In this document: positions 1-7,273 of the stretch, one piece after another
Position numbering within the stretch: position 1 is the first letter of the stretch
Layout of the letters: the number at the start of each line of letters is the position of its first letter
Assembly (NCBI RefSeq): GCF_031085175.1
Contig: NZ_JAVHUY010000010.1
Span: forward strand, 62,001-126,000
Length of the DNA: 64,000 nt
Reading direction: 5' to 3'
DNA from: Phytohabitans maris
GTDB lineage: Bacteria > Actinomycetota > Actinomycetes > Mycobacteriales > Micromonosporaceae
The notes under the pieces: generated by a model
The model's input: the letters and a program-made list of their open reading frames with translations, nothing else
Told to the model about the DNA's origin: nothing
Database searches by the model: none
Position numbers and translations under genes: made by a program

Positions 1-132
1 GTTCTTCCAGTTGTACGGGTCGGACGCGGCGGCCGACGCGGGCGTCGACGTACTCACGGCCACCTGGGTCACCACGGCCACCACGCCGGCGGCGAGCACC
101 GAGGCGAGAGCGCCGGCAATGCTTCTGCGCAT
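1..132 (-). CDS. Secreted protein N-terminus, probable GH74 xyloglucanase (partial)
   Basis: Only the first 44 codons are in the window; the gene runs off the left edge. The ATG at 132 is preceded by a clear AGGAG about 7 nt upstream. The peptide has Arg residues at 2-3, a hydrophobic stretch at about 9-27 and an Ala/Ser-rich segment, so it is a signal peptide. The mature end starts around SDPYNWKN. Actinobacterial GH74 xyloglucanases typically begin their first propeller blade with a Y-x-W-K-N motif, so GH74 is the best guess, but eight residues cannot prove it. A promoter lies upstream at 247-275. Confidence 0.55.
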   Translation of the reverse strand, partial: MRRSIAGALASVLAAGVVAVVTQVAVSTSTPASAAASDPYNWKN

Positions 133-246
133 GTAGAGCTCCTAGAGATGAAGCGAGCGCTGTCCTGAGGCAAGCGACATCCGCACGCGTGGCGTGCGAC
201 CGTCAGAAAGGGAAGCTGCCCAGGCTTCCGCCGGCTCCGTCGCAGA

Positions 247-275
247 GATTCACACAGCGGACAGATGGCTGTCAA
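247..275 (-). promoter_or_regulatory. Sigma-70-like promoter for the GH74-like gene
   Basis: On the minus strand TTGACA (275-270) is followed after 17 bp by TGAATC (252-247). The -35 is a perfect consensus and the spacing is ideal. It would give a leader of roughly 105 nt before the ATG at 132. Seen in sequence only. Confidence 0.45.
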
Positions 276-309
276 TAGTTGGGCGTGTAAACTAACAGGC
301 TCCGGGAGT

Positions 310-1191
310 TCACGGCACGCGCAGGATCTGGCGGGCCGCCTGCACCAGCGCCATCACCTCCGCCGACGCCCGCTCCGGCGCCCAGACCAGGCCGTACGTC
401 ATCCGCAGGTCGCTGGCGTCGATCGGGACGAAGCGCACATCCGGCCGGCGTACCGTCTCGGCGAGCAGGTGCGGCGCGGCCAGCAGGCCGCGTCCGGCCG
501 CGACCAGGTCGAGGGCCGCCGGCAGGTCGTCCAGGTCGCCCACGACGGCGGGCGAGCGCAGGCGGGGCGCGAGCGCGTGCCACACACTGCCCGGCGGCCG
601 CGAGCGCGGCAGCAGCACCGCGGGCAACTGCTCGATCACCAGGCGGTTCGCGGTCGCCAGCCGGCTCCGCGCCGGCACGGCCAGGTGCGTCACGGGTACG
701 TGGAACCGCGCGGTCATCGCCACCCCGGCCGGAAACGGCGTGCTCATGAACGCGGCCGCGGCACCGCCCTGCGCGAGGTCGGCGGTCGCCGCACCCCAGC
801 CGGCGCGGCGCAGCTCGACGTCGATCGCCGGCGACCGGTCCGCCAGCCGGCGTACCACCCGGGCGGCGAGCGCGCCGACGAGCGGGCAATAAGCGAGCCT
901 GATGGGCCGCCCAGCGGGCTCGGCGAGCCGGGCCGCCTCAGCGGCGAACGCGGCGGCGTGCTCCAGCATCGCCTCGGCGTACGGCAGGAGCACCTTGCCC
1001 GCGTCGGAGAGCGCCACCTCACGGCTGGTCCGGTCGAACAGGCGCAGCCCCAGCGTGCGTTCGAGGCGCGCGACGGCCTGGCTGACCGCCGGCTGGGTCA
1101 TGCCCAGCGCGGCCGCGGCCCGGGAGAAGCTCAGGTGCTCGGCCACCCGCACGAAGCAGGCGATCTCGCGTTGCGGCGGTCCCGGTTCCAC
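310..1191 (-). CDS. LysR-family transcriptional regulator
   Basis: 293 aa. The N-terminal winged helix-turn-helix (about residues 5-63) carries the family signature: a helix with LSFSRAAAALGMTQPAVSQA, then RLERTLGLRLFDR. The rest is the periplasmic-binding-protein-like effector domain (about 90-290). The GTG at 1191 is chosen because it places the HTH at the usual distance from the start; the frame stays open far upstream only because of GC content. It is divergent from metE with 78 bp between starts, the geometry of MetR and metE in enterobacteria. A MetR-like job is an inference from position. The ligand is unknown. Confidence 0.85.
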   Translation of the reverse strand: MEPGPPQREIACFVRVAEHLSFSRAAAALGMTQPAVSQAVARLERTLGLRLFDRTSREVALSDAGKVLLPYAEAMLEHAAAFAAEAARLAEPAGRPIRLAYCPLVGALAARVVRRLADRSPAIDVELRRAGWGAATADLAQGGAAAAFMSTPFPAGVAMTARFHVPVTHLAVPARSRLATANRLVIEQLPAVLLPRSRPPGSVWHALAPRLRSPAVVGDLDDLPAALDLVAAGRGLLAAPHLLAETVRRPDVRFVPIDASDLRMTYGLVWAPERASAEVMALVQAARQILRVP

Positions 1192-1214
1192 ACCCCAGTA
1201 TGGCCAGACGCTCG

Positions 1215-1229
1215 ATAAGCAGCAGTTAT
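1215..1229. promoter_or_regulatory. Candidate LysR-type operator between lysR and metE
   Basis: ATAA-N7-TTAT, an inverted repeat containing the T-N11-A core typical of LysR-family sites, sits in the 78-bp divergent intergenic space. No cobalamin-riboswitch-sized leader fits here, so control by the adjacent LysR protein is the simplest model. Confidence 0.35.
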
Positions 1230-1269
1230 GGACCACCCGCCGGGCCCGCGCCGCGGGCAGGATCGCCCC

Positions 1270-3411
1270 GTGCTGACGCATTCGACAATCCTCGGGTACC
1301 CACGGATCGGACCGCGCCGCGAGCTGAAGCGGGCCTTGGAGGCGTACTGGGACGGGCGGCTCGACCGCGACGGGCTCGACCGGGTCGGCGCCGACCTGCG
1401 GGCCGGCACCTGGCGCCGGCTGGCCGCGCTCGGGCTGCGCGCGCTGCCCTCCAACACCTTCTCCGAGTACGACCACGTGCTGGACACCGCGGTCCTGCTG
1501 GACGCCGTGCCGGAGCGCTACCGGGCGGCCGCCGACCCGTACTTCGCGATGGCCCGGGGCGCCGACGGCCTGCCGCCGCTGCGGATGACGAAGTGGTTCG
1601 ACACCAACTACCACTACCTGGTACCGGAGATCGGCGCCCGCACACCGCTGCGGCTCGCCGGCGACAAGCCCATCCGGGAGGTACGCGAGGCGCGGGCGCT
1701 CGGCCACGAGACCCGGCCGGTGCTGGTGGGCCCGGTCACGTTCCTGCTGCTGTCCGAGCCCGCTGCCGGGGACCCGCCGCCGCTGACCCGGCTCGACGAC
1801 GCGCTGACCGCGTACGCGGACCTGCTCGCCGCCCTGGCCGCCGAGGGGGTCGAGTGGGTGCAGCTCGACGAGCCGGCACTGGTCACCGGCGCCGGCGTGG
1901 CGCAGGCGCGGCGGGCGTACGAGTGGCTGGGCGCGCTCTCCGACCGGCCTAAGCTGCTGGTCGCCTCGTACTTCGGCGAGCCGGGCGAGGCGCTGCCGGC
2001 GCTCGCCGCCACCGGCATCGAGGCGATCGGCGTGGACCTCGTCCGCGGCGGCCCGGTCGACCCGGCCGCGCTGGGCGGCAAGACGCTCGTGGCCGGCGTG
2101 GTCTCCGGGCGGGACGTGTGGCGCACCGACCTCGGCGCCGCCCTGTACGAGCTCTCCCGCTACCCCGGCGTGGTGGTGAGCACCTCCTGCTCGCTGCTGC
2201 ACGTGCCGTACGACCTGGACGCCGAGACCGGCCTCGACCCGGCGCTGCGCGAGCGGCTCGCCTTCGCCGACCAGAAAGTGGCCGAGGTGGTGGCGCTCGC
2301 CGATCGGCTGGCGCGGGGCGCTCGCGGACGCGCGCCGTCTCCCCGCCCCGCCGGGCGGCCGGCTGAGTCCACTCTGGAGGGTCGGGCGCCGTACCCGGAG
2401 CGCTCCGTCCAGGTTGGACTGCCGCCGCTGCCGGTCACGACGATCGGGTCGTTTCCGCAGACCGGTGAGCTGCGCGCCGCCCGGGCCGCGCTGGCCGCCG
2501 GGACGCTGGACCAGCGGGGGTACGAGCGGCTGATCGAGGCGGAGATCGAGCGGGTGATCCGGCTGCAGGAGCGGCTCGGCGTCGACGTGCTCGTACACGG
2601 CGAGCCGGAGCGCAACGACATGGTGCAGTACTTCGCGGAGCACCTCGACGGCTTCGCCACCACCCGGCACGGCTGGGTGCAGTCGTACGGCTCCCGCTGC
2701 ACCCGACCGCCGATCATCCACGGCGACGTACGCCGTACCGCGCCGATCACCGTGCGCTGGACCCGCTTCGCCCAGTCGCTCACCGAGCGGCCGGTCAAGG
2801 GCATGCTCACCGGGCCGGTGACGATCGTGGCCTGGTCGTTCGTGCGGCGGGACATCCCGCTGCGCGAGGTGGTGGTGCAGGTCGCCGAGGCGGTCCGCGC
2901 GGAGGTGCGCGACCTGGCCGCCGCCGGTACGTCGATCATCCAGGTGGACGAGCCGGCGCTGCGCGAGCTGCTCCCGCTGCGCCGCGAGCGGCAGGACGAG
3001 TATCTACAGTGGGCGGTCGCGGCGTACCGGCACGCCACCTCCAGCGCCGGCGACCACACGCAGATCCACACCCACCTGTGCTACTCGAACGCCAGCGAGG
3101 TGATCGCCGCCATCGACGGGCTGGACGCCGACGTCACCACGATCGAGTCGGCCCGCTCCGGTGGGCGCATCCTCGGCGAGCTGGACGGCTTCGGCCGCGG
3201 CCTCGGCCCCGGCGTGTACGACATCCACTCGCCCCGGGTGCCCAGCGCCGAGGAGGTGGGTGACCTGCTCGACGCCGTACTCAAGGTGGTGCCGGTGGAA
3301 CGGGTCTGGGTCAACCCGGACTGCGGCCTCAAGACGCGGACGTACCCGCAGGTGGAGGCGGCCCTCGCCAACCTGGTGACGGCCGCCCGCGAGCGCCGCC
3401 CCTCCCCGTGA
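1270..3411 (+). CDS. metE: Cobalamin-independent methionine synthase MetE
   Basis: 713 aa from the GTG at 1270, which has AGGA 7 nt upstream and starts directly at the conserved STILGYPRIGP motif; an ATG 14 codons upstream lacks this support. The enzyme transfers methyl from 5-methyltetrahydropteroyl-glutamate to homocysteine in the cytosol. The N-terminal barrel covers about 1-370 and the catalytic barrel starts near 383 (VTTIGSFPQT). Zinc ligands are visible: His602 and Cys604 (HTHLCYSN), Glu626 and Cys685 (NPDCGLKTR). These keep a near-constant offset from E. coli H641, C643, E665 and C726. It is slightly shorter than typical MetE (about 750 aa). The stop codon lies inside the terminator stem. 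Confidence 0.95.
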   Translation: MLTHSTILGYPRIGPRRELKRALEAYWDGRLDRDGLDRVGADLRAGTWRRLAALGLRALPSNTFSEYDHVLDTAVLLDAVPERYRAAADPYFAMARGADGLPPLRMTKWFDTNYHYLVPEIGARTPLRLAGDKPIREVREARALGHETRPVLVGPVTFLLLSEPAAGDPPPLTRLDDALTAYADLLAALAAEGVEWVQLDEPALVTGAGVAQARRAYEWLGALSDRPKLLVASYFGEPGEALPALAATGIEAIGVDLVRGGPVDPAALGGKTLVAGVVSGRDVWRTDLGAALYELSRYPGVVVSTSCSLLHVPYDLDAETGLDPALRERLAFADQKVAEVVALADRLARGARGRAPSPRPAGRPAESTLEGRAPYPERSVQVGLPPLPVTTIGSFPQTGELRAARAALAAGTLDQRGYERLIEAEIERVIRLQERLGVDVLVHGEPERNDMVQYFAEHLDGFATTRHGWVQSYGSRCTRPPIIHGDVRRTAPITVRWTRFAQSLTERPVKGMLTGPVTIVAWSFVRRDIPLREVVVQVAEAVRAEVRDLAAAGTSIIQVDEPALRELLPLRRERQDEYLQWAVAAYRHATSSAGDHTQIHTHLCYSNASEVIAAIDGLDADVTTIESARSGGRILGELDGFGRGLGPGVYDIHSPRVPSAEEVGDLLDAVLKVVPVERVWVNPDCGLKTRTYPQVEAALANLVTAARERRPSP

Positions 3412-3464
3412 TCGAAGCTCCCTTCAAGCCGCTCTTACGACTTGAAGGGAGCTTCGATCACGGG
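3405..3464. terminator. Bidirectional terminator hairpin between metE and the aminotransferase-like gene
   Basis: A perfect 24-bp inverted repeat (3405-3428 with 3441-3464) with a 12-nt loop. The left arm contains the metE TGA; the right arm ends 3 nt before the stop of the convergent gene at 3468. There is no T tract. The arms are less GC-rich than the surroundings (GAAGCTCCCTTCAAG core). Confidence 0.75.
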
Positions 3465-3467
3465 AAA

Positions 3468-4670
3468 CTAGCCGAGCGTGGCCACGCCGTCGATGAGGCG
3501 GTCGACGTCGGAGCGGTCGTTGTAGTGGACCAGGCCGGCCCGGACCGCGCTGCCCGCCTCCCGGATGCCGAGCGCCGCGGTCACCTCCCACGCGTAGTTG
3601 TGCCCGTCCCACACGTTCACCCGCCGCTCGGCGAGGTGGGTGGCGACCTCGCGCGGAGTACGCCCCGCGACGGTGAAGTACGCCGTCGCGGTGCGCCGGG
3701 CCGCCTTGCCGTACACGGTCACGTGCGGCATCGCCTCCAGCCCGGTCAGGAGCGCGGCGAAGAGCTCCAGCTCGTACGCCTCGGCGGCGGCCAGCGAGGT
3801 GAGCAGCCGTTTCCGCCGGGTGCCGGTGGCGGTCGGGTCGAGCCCGGCCAGGTGGTCGACCGCCGCCACCACGCCGGCGAGGTCGGCGAAGGGCGAGGTG
3901 CCGGTCTCGAACCGCCCCGGCACCTCGTCGGACGAGGAGGCCAGCTTGTCCGGGATCAGCGCGTCGAGCCGGTCCGGGTCGGCGACCACCGCGCCGATGT
4001 GCGGACCCGACCACTTGTACGCGCTGGTGGCGTAGAAGTCGGCGCCGAGCGCGGCCGCGTCGGTGGGGCCGTGCGCGCTCGCGTGCACCCCGTCGACGTA
4101 CGTGACCGCCCCGGCCGCCCGCGCCTTCGCCGTGATCGCCGCCACGTCCGGCCGGGTGCCGAGCACGTTGCTCGCCGCGGTTACCGCCACCAGCCGGGTG
4201 CGCTCGCCGATCAGCGTGTCGTACTGCTCCACGCCGAGCTCGCCGGTCGCCACGTCCACCTCGGCCCAGCGCACGGTCGCGCCGGCCCGGGCCGCCACCT
4301 GCACCCACGGCCGCACGTTGGCGTCGTGGTCGAGCCGGGAGAGCACCACCTCGTCGCCCTCACGCCACTGCTTGGCCAGCGCATACGCCAGCCGGTACGT
4401 GAGCGTGGTCATGTTGGGCCCGAGGATCACGCCCTCCGGCCGGCCGCCGACCAGGTCGGCGACCGCGGCCCGGGCCCCGGCGACGATCGCGTCGGAGCGG
4501 TGGCTGGCCGGGAAGGCCCCGCCCACGTTGCCGATCCCCCGCCGGTACGCGCTGGCGATCGCCGCGATCACCGCCTCGGGCACCTGGGTGCCGGCGGCAC
4601 CGTCGAGGTAGGCGTATCCGTCGGAGAGGGCGGGATAGGTCGCGCGGACGGCGCTCACGTCGTAGGCCAT
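3468..4670 (-). CDS. Cysteine desulfurase-like (class V aminotransferase fold) protein
   Basis: 400 aa, full length for the cysteine-desulfurase-like subfamily. The PLP-binding Lys is about residue 219 in TSAYKWSGPH; upstream His and Asp residues (VDGVHASAHG) match the cofactor pocket. It lacks an obvious active-site Cys loop like that of IscS, so whether it desulfurates cysteine or acts on another amine is open. It is convergent with metE and followed 25 nt upstream by the RibD-like gene on the same strand, so the two may be co-transcribed. Confidence 0.85.
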   Translation of the reverse strand: MAYDVSAVRATYPALSDGYAYLDGAAGTQVPEAVIAAIASAYRRGIGNVGGAFPASHRSDAIVAGARAAVADLVGGRPEGVILGPNMTTLTYRLAYALAKQWREGDEVVLSRLDHDANVRPWVQVAARAGATVRWAEVDVATGELGVEQYDTLIGERTRLVAVTAASNVLGTRPDVAAITAKARAAGAVTYVDGVHASAHGPTDAAALGADFYATSAYKWSGPHIGAVVADPDRLDALIPDKLASSSDEVPGRFETGTSPFADLAGVVAAVDHLAGLDPTATGTRRKRLLTSLAAAEAYELELFAALLTGLEAMPHVTVYGKAARRTATAYFTVAGRTPREVATHLAERRVNVWDGHNYAWEVTAALGIREAGSAVRAGLVHYNDRSDVDRLIDGVATLG

Positions 4671-4695
4671 GACCCCAGTCTCTCCCAGGCAAGAT

Positions 4696-5295
4696 CTACT
4701 TACGCACGACCCGGTAGCCCAGGTGCGTGACGCCCGACCCCTGGGTAAGCGAGATCGGCCCCTCCAGCGTCACCGGCGCGTCCTTGATCTGGCCGAGCAG
4801 CGGGATGCCGGAGCCGAGGAAGACCGGTACGAGGTCGACGTGCACCTCGTCGAGCAGGCCGGCGTCGAAGCACTGGCGGGCGATCTCGCCGCCGTTGACG
4901 CCGACGTCCTTGTCGCCGGCGATCTCCTTGGCCCGGGCGATCGCGTCCTCGATGCCGGTGGTGACGAAGACGAAATTCTCGTCGTCCTCCGGCCGGTCGT
5001 CCGGGCGCTGGTGGGTGAGTACCACGGTGGTCTTGTCCATCGGGTGCCGGCCGTCCCACGCGTTGGTCATGTCGTAGAGGCGGCGGCCGCAGACGAGCAC
5101 GCCGACCCGGTCCTGCAGCGCGTGGAGGTGCTCGGCGCTGGCGGCGGAGACCTTGAACGTCATGCCCGGGTCGCCGGTGGGGAACTCGGTGTCGCCCGCA
5201 CCGTACCAGGCGAAAAGGTGCTCGAAGCCACCATGGTTGGCGTCGGCGATGAAGCCGTCGAGGGACATCGTCGCGCCGGTCGTGACCTTGCTCAT
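4696..5295 (-). CDS. Dihydrofolate reductase/RibD C-terminal-fold protein
   Basis: 199 aa. It starts with the family signature (TTGATMSLDGFIAD) and carries the NADPH-site pattern VCGRRLYDM and the VNGGEIARQ loop near residue 135. AAGGAG lies 8 nt before the ATG. Members are common in actinomycetes as stand-alone reductases of unknown substrate and often sit near regulators or antibiotic genes. No folate role is implied. It is divergent from the secreted protease at 5436. Confidence 0.85.
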   Translation of the reverse strand: MSKVTTGATMSLDGFIADANHGGFEHLFAWYGAGDTEFPTGDPGMTFKVSAASAEHLHALQDRVGVLVCGRRLYDMTNAWDGRHPMDKTTVVLTHQRPDDRPEDDENFVFVTTGIEDAIARAKEIAGDKDVGVNGGEIARQCFDAGLLDEVHVDLVPVFLGSGIPLLGQIKDAPVTLEGPISLTQGSGVTHLGYRVVRK

Positions 5296-5423
5296 CGTTC
5301 CACTCCTTGGTTGTCTGAGGTCCTTCTACCAACGCGTCGAACACCTCGCGGCGGGATCGACACAGGCTCTCAAGATTTATTGGATGGCGGGTTCCGGGGC
5401 TGCGGCCGGTTGCGCCGACGGGT

Positions 5424-5429
5424 TTAAAT
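5424..5429 (+). promoter_or_regulatory. -10 element of a probable leaderless promoter (secreted protease)
   Basis: TTAAAT ends 6 nt before the ATG at 5436 and no Shine-Dalgarno sequence is present. This matches the actinobacterial leaderless arrangement, in which transcription starts at the start codon. Confidence 0.4.
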
Positions 5430-5435
5430 CGACCG

Positions 5436-6203
5436 ATGTGGACTAGAAGGCTCACGGCAGTTCTCGGCGCGGCCGTCCTGGCCCTCGTCGCGCACGCCGC
5501 CCCAGCCAACGCCATCGCCAACGGTGAGGAAGTGCCGATCGGCAAATACCGCTTCTCGGTCAAGCTGACCATGACCGGCATCCCGACCCCCGACGGCGGG
5601 CGCCGCAATAGCGCCTGTTCCGGCTCGCTGATCGCGCCCCAGTGGGTGCTCACCGCCGGGCACTGCTTCCGCGACGCCAACGGGGTCCGGGTGGAGCGGC
5701 CGGTGGCCGACCTCACCACCGCGACGATCGGCCGCACCGACCTCGAGGGGACCGGCGGGCACGTCGCCACGGTGACCGACGTACGGCAGTCCCCGACGAA
5801 CGACGTGGCGCTGGCAAAGATCGACAAGCGGATCACGGACATCCGGCCACTCCTGCTGAACCGCGCCACGCCGCAGGTCGGCGACGTGCTGCGACTCACC
5901 GGCTACGGCTCGATCACCAGCCAAAACCCGACCCCGTCGACCCGGTTGCACACCGGCCAGCTCCAGATCACCACCGTCGACGCGACCACGCTCGGCATGA
6001 CCGGCTACGCGCCGCAGCGGGACACCACCCCGTGCCCGTACGACTCGGGTGGCCCGTTCTTCTACCAGCCCTTCCGCGGCTGGCCGACCCTGGTGGCGGT
6101 CGTCAGCAACGGGCCGAGCTGCCCGCACGTCCTGGACGAGACCACCGCACGGATCGACGTCATCGTCCCCTGGATCCAGAGCGCCATCGGGTACCACTAC
6201 TAG
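5436..6203 (+). CDS. Secreted trypsin-like serine protease (S1 family)
   Basis: 255 aa with a signal peptide (about 1-26, ending ANA). The chymotrypsin-fold triad is visible: His76 in LTAGHC, Asp123 in NDVALAKI and Ser204 in PYDSGGPFF. The usual Gly before the Asp-Ser pair (chymotrypsin Gly193, oxyanion hole) is Tyr here, an atypical feature that recurs in some actinomycete secreted trypsin homologues from memory. Cys pairs at the His and Ser loops are present. Expected role is extracellular proteolysis; activity is uncertain because of the Tyr. Confidence 0.85.
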   Translation: MWTRRLTAVLGAAVLALVAHAAPANAIANGEEVPIGKYRFSVKLTMTGIPTPDGGRRNSACSGSLIAPQWVLTAGHCFRDANGVRVERPVADLTTATIGRTDLEGTGGHVATVTDVRQSPTNDVALAKIDKRITDIRPLLLNRATPQVGDVLRLTGYGSITSQNPTPSTRLHTGQLQITTVDATTLGMTGYAPQRDTTPCPYDSGGPFFYQPFRGWPTLVAVVSNGPSCPHVLDETTARIDVIVPWIQSAIGYHY

Positions 6204-6249
6204 GCAAGCCCACGGATCATCCGTTTAGTGGATCACTCGACCGCCGGCC

Positions 6250-6268
6250 GGAGCTTAGGCTAACCTAA
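6250..6268. promoter_or_regulatory. IdeR/DmdR (DtxR-family) iron box
   Basis: GGAGCTTAGGCTAACCTAA matches the 19-bp consensus TTAGGTTAG-S-CTAACCTAA at 16 positions, with the right half perfect. It ends 27 bp before the heme oxygenase start, so Fe-loaded repressor should block transcription. Confidence 0.75.
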
Positions 6269-6295
6269 GTTCTGGCCGGCGAAGGGTGGGGGTCC

Positions 6296-6922
6296 GTGGG
6301 GTTCGCGTCGAGGGTGCGTGAGGTCACCCGTTCAGACCACGCCGCCGCCCAGGGCATGGCCTACTTCGACGCCCTGCTCGGCGGCCGCCTCGACCGCGCC
6401 GGATACACGGCGCTGGCCGCCCAGCTCTTCTTCGTGTACGAGACGCTGGAGGAAGCCTCCGGCCAGATGCGGTCCGACCCGGTCGCGGGGCCGTTCGTCG
6501 CCGACGAGCTAGCCCGGCTCCCCGCGCTCGTCGCCGACCTCACCCACCTGATCGGCCCCGACTGGCCCGCGCACGTGTCGGCCAGCACACCCACCTCCGA
6601 GTACCGGGCCCGCCTCCGCGAGGTGGCGTTCACCTGGCCGGCCGGGTTCGTCGCGCACCACTACACGCGCTACATGGGCGACCTGTCCGGCGGGCAGGTC
6701 ATGCGCCGCGCCCTCAAGCGCGAGTACGGCCTGGACGGCCCCGGCACCCGCTTCTACGAGTTCCCCGGCGTGGAGCCGCGCGTGTTCAAGCAGCACTACC
6801 GGCACCTGCTCGACACCGCACCGTGGGACGCGGTCGAGCAGGACCGCTTCCTCGACGAGGTGGCGACCGCGTACCGGCTCAACACCGCGATGCTCGACGA
6901 CCTCGGTAAGGTGGTCGCGTGA
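6296..6922 (+). CDS. Biliverdin-producing heme oxygenase
   Basis: 208 aa, normal length for bacterial HmuO-type enzymes. It opens heme to biliverdin, CO and Fe2+ in the cytosol. The proximal heme ligand is His15 (TRSDHAAAQ) and the distal-helix Gly motif GDLSGGQ is at about 127-133. The GTG at 6296 follows GGGTGGGGGTCC. An iron box just upstream indicates induction under iron starvation, so the likely purpose is iron recovery from heme. The stop overlaps the next start by 4 bp (GTGA), so the DUF2470 protein is translationally coupled. Confidence 0.93.
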   Translation: MGFASRVREVTRSDHAAAQGMAYFDALLGGRLDRAGYTALAAQLFFVYETLEEASGQMRSDPVAGPFVADELARLPALVADLTHLIGPDWPAHVSASTPTSEYRARLREVAFTWPAGFVAHHYTRYMGDLSGGQVMRRALKREYGLDGPGTRFYEFPGVEPRVFKQHYRHLLDTAPWDAVEQDRFLDEVATAYRLNTAMLDDLGKVVA

Positions 6923-7227
6923 CTGCCCCGTTCACCCCGGACGTGGTCGAGGCGATCCAGCGCCACATGAATGGCGACCACGCCGACGACTGCCGCGTGA
7001 TCGTGCAGGGCCTCGGCGGCCAGCCGGGCGCCACGGCCGCCGCCATGTCCGGCATGGACGCCGAGGGCATGGACTTTCTCGCCACTGTGGACGGTGCGCC
7101 GGTCCCGGTGCGGGTCCCGTTCACCGAGCGGCTCACCGAGCGCCGGCAGGTGCGCGCCGAGGCGGCCCGGATGTACCGCGAGGCCTGCGCCAGCCTCGGC
7201 GTCGAGCCGCGCCCCGACGCCCGCTGA
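6919..7227 (+). CDS. DUF2470 domain protein (heme-utilisation partner)
   Basis: 102 aa, essentially one DUF2470 domain, the domain found at the C-terminus of HugZ-type heme-degrading proteins. The diagnostic N-terminal motif is IQRHMNGDHADDC; the middle has GMDAEGMDF followed by PVRVPF. The GTG at 6919 overlaps the heme oxygenase stop, so the two proteins are made from one message under iron control. The domain may help hold or hand over heme or iron; a catalytic role is not shown. Confidence 0.85.
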   Translation: MTAPFTPDVVEAIQRHMNGDHADDCRVIVQGLGGQPGATAAAMSGMDAEGMDFLATVDGAPVPVRVPFTERLTERRQVRAEAARMYREACASLGVEPRPDAR

Positions 7228-7273
7228 CCCCGTCACTCGCCGTTAGCGCCGATCCGGCCGTTCGGGTGGTGGC

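Noticed and set aside
29-275. Minus-strand frame 69-275 (MTAICPLCES...)
   Set aside because: It overlaps the signal peptide of the partial GH74-like gene in another frame and its promoter, and has no ribosome binding site or domain.
1192-1269. Cobalamin or SAM riboswitch for metE
   Set aside because: Only 78 bp separate the divergent starts and none of the conserved riboswitch cores is present.
310-2721. Long minus-strand frame upstream of the LysR HTH
   Set aside because: It is the antisense of metE; the LysR protein clearly starts at 1191.
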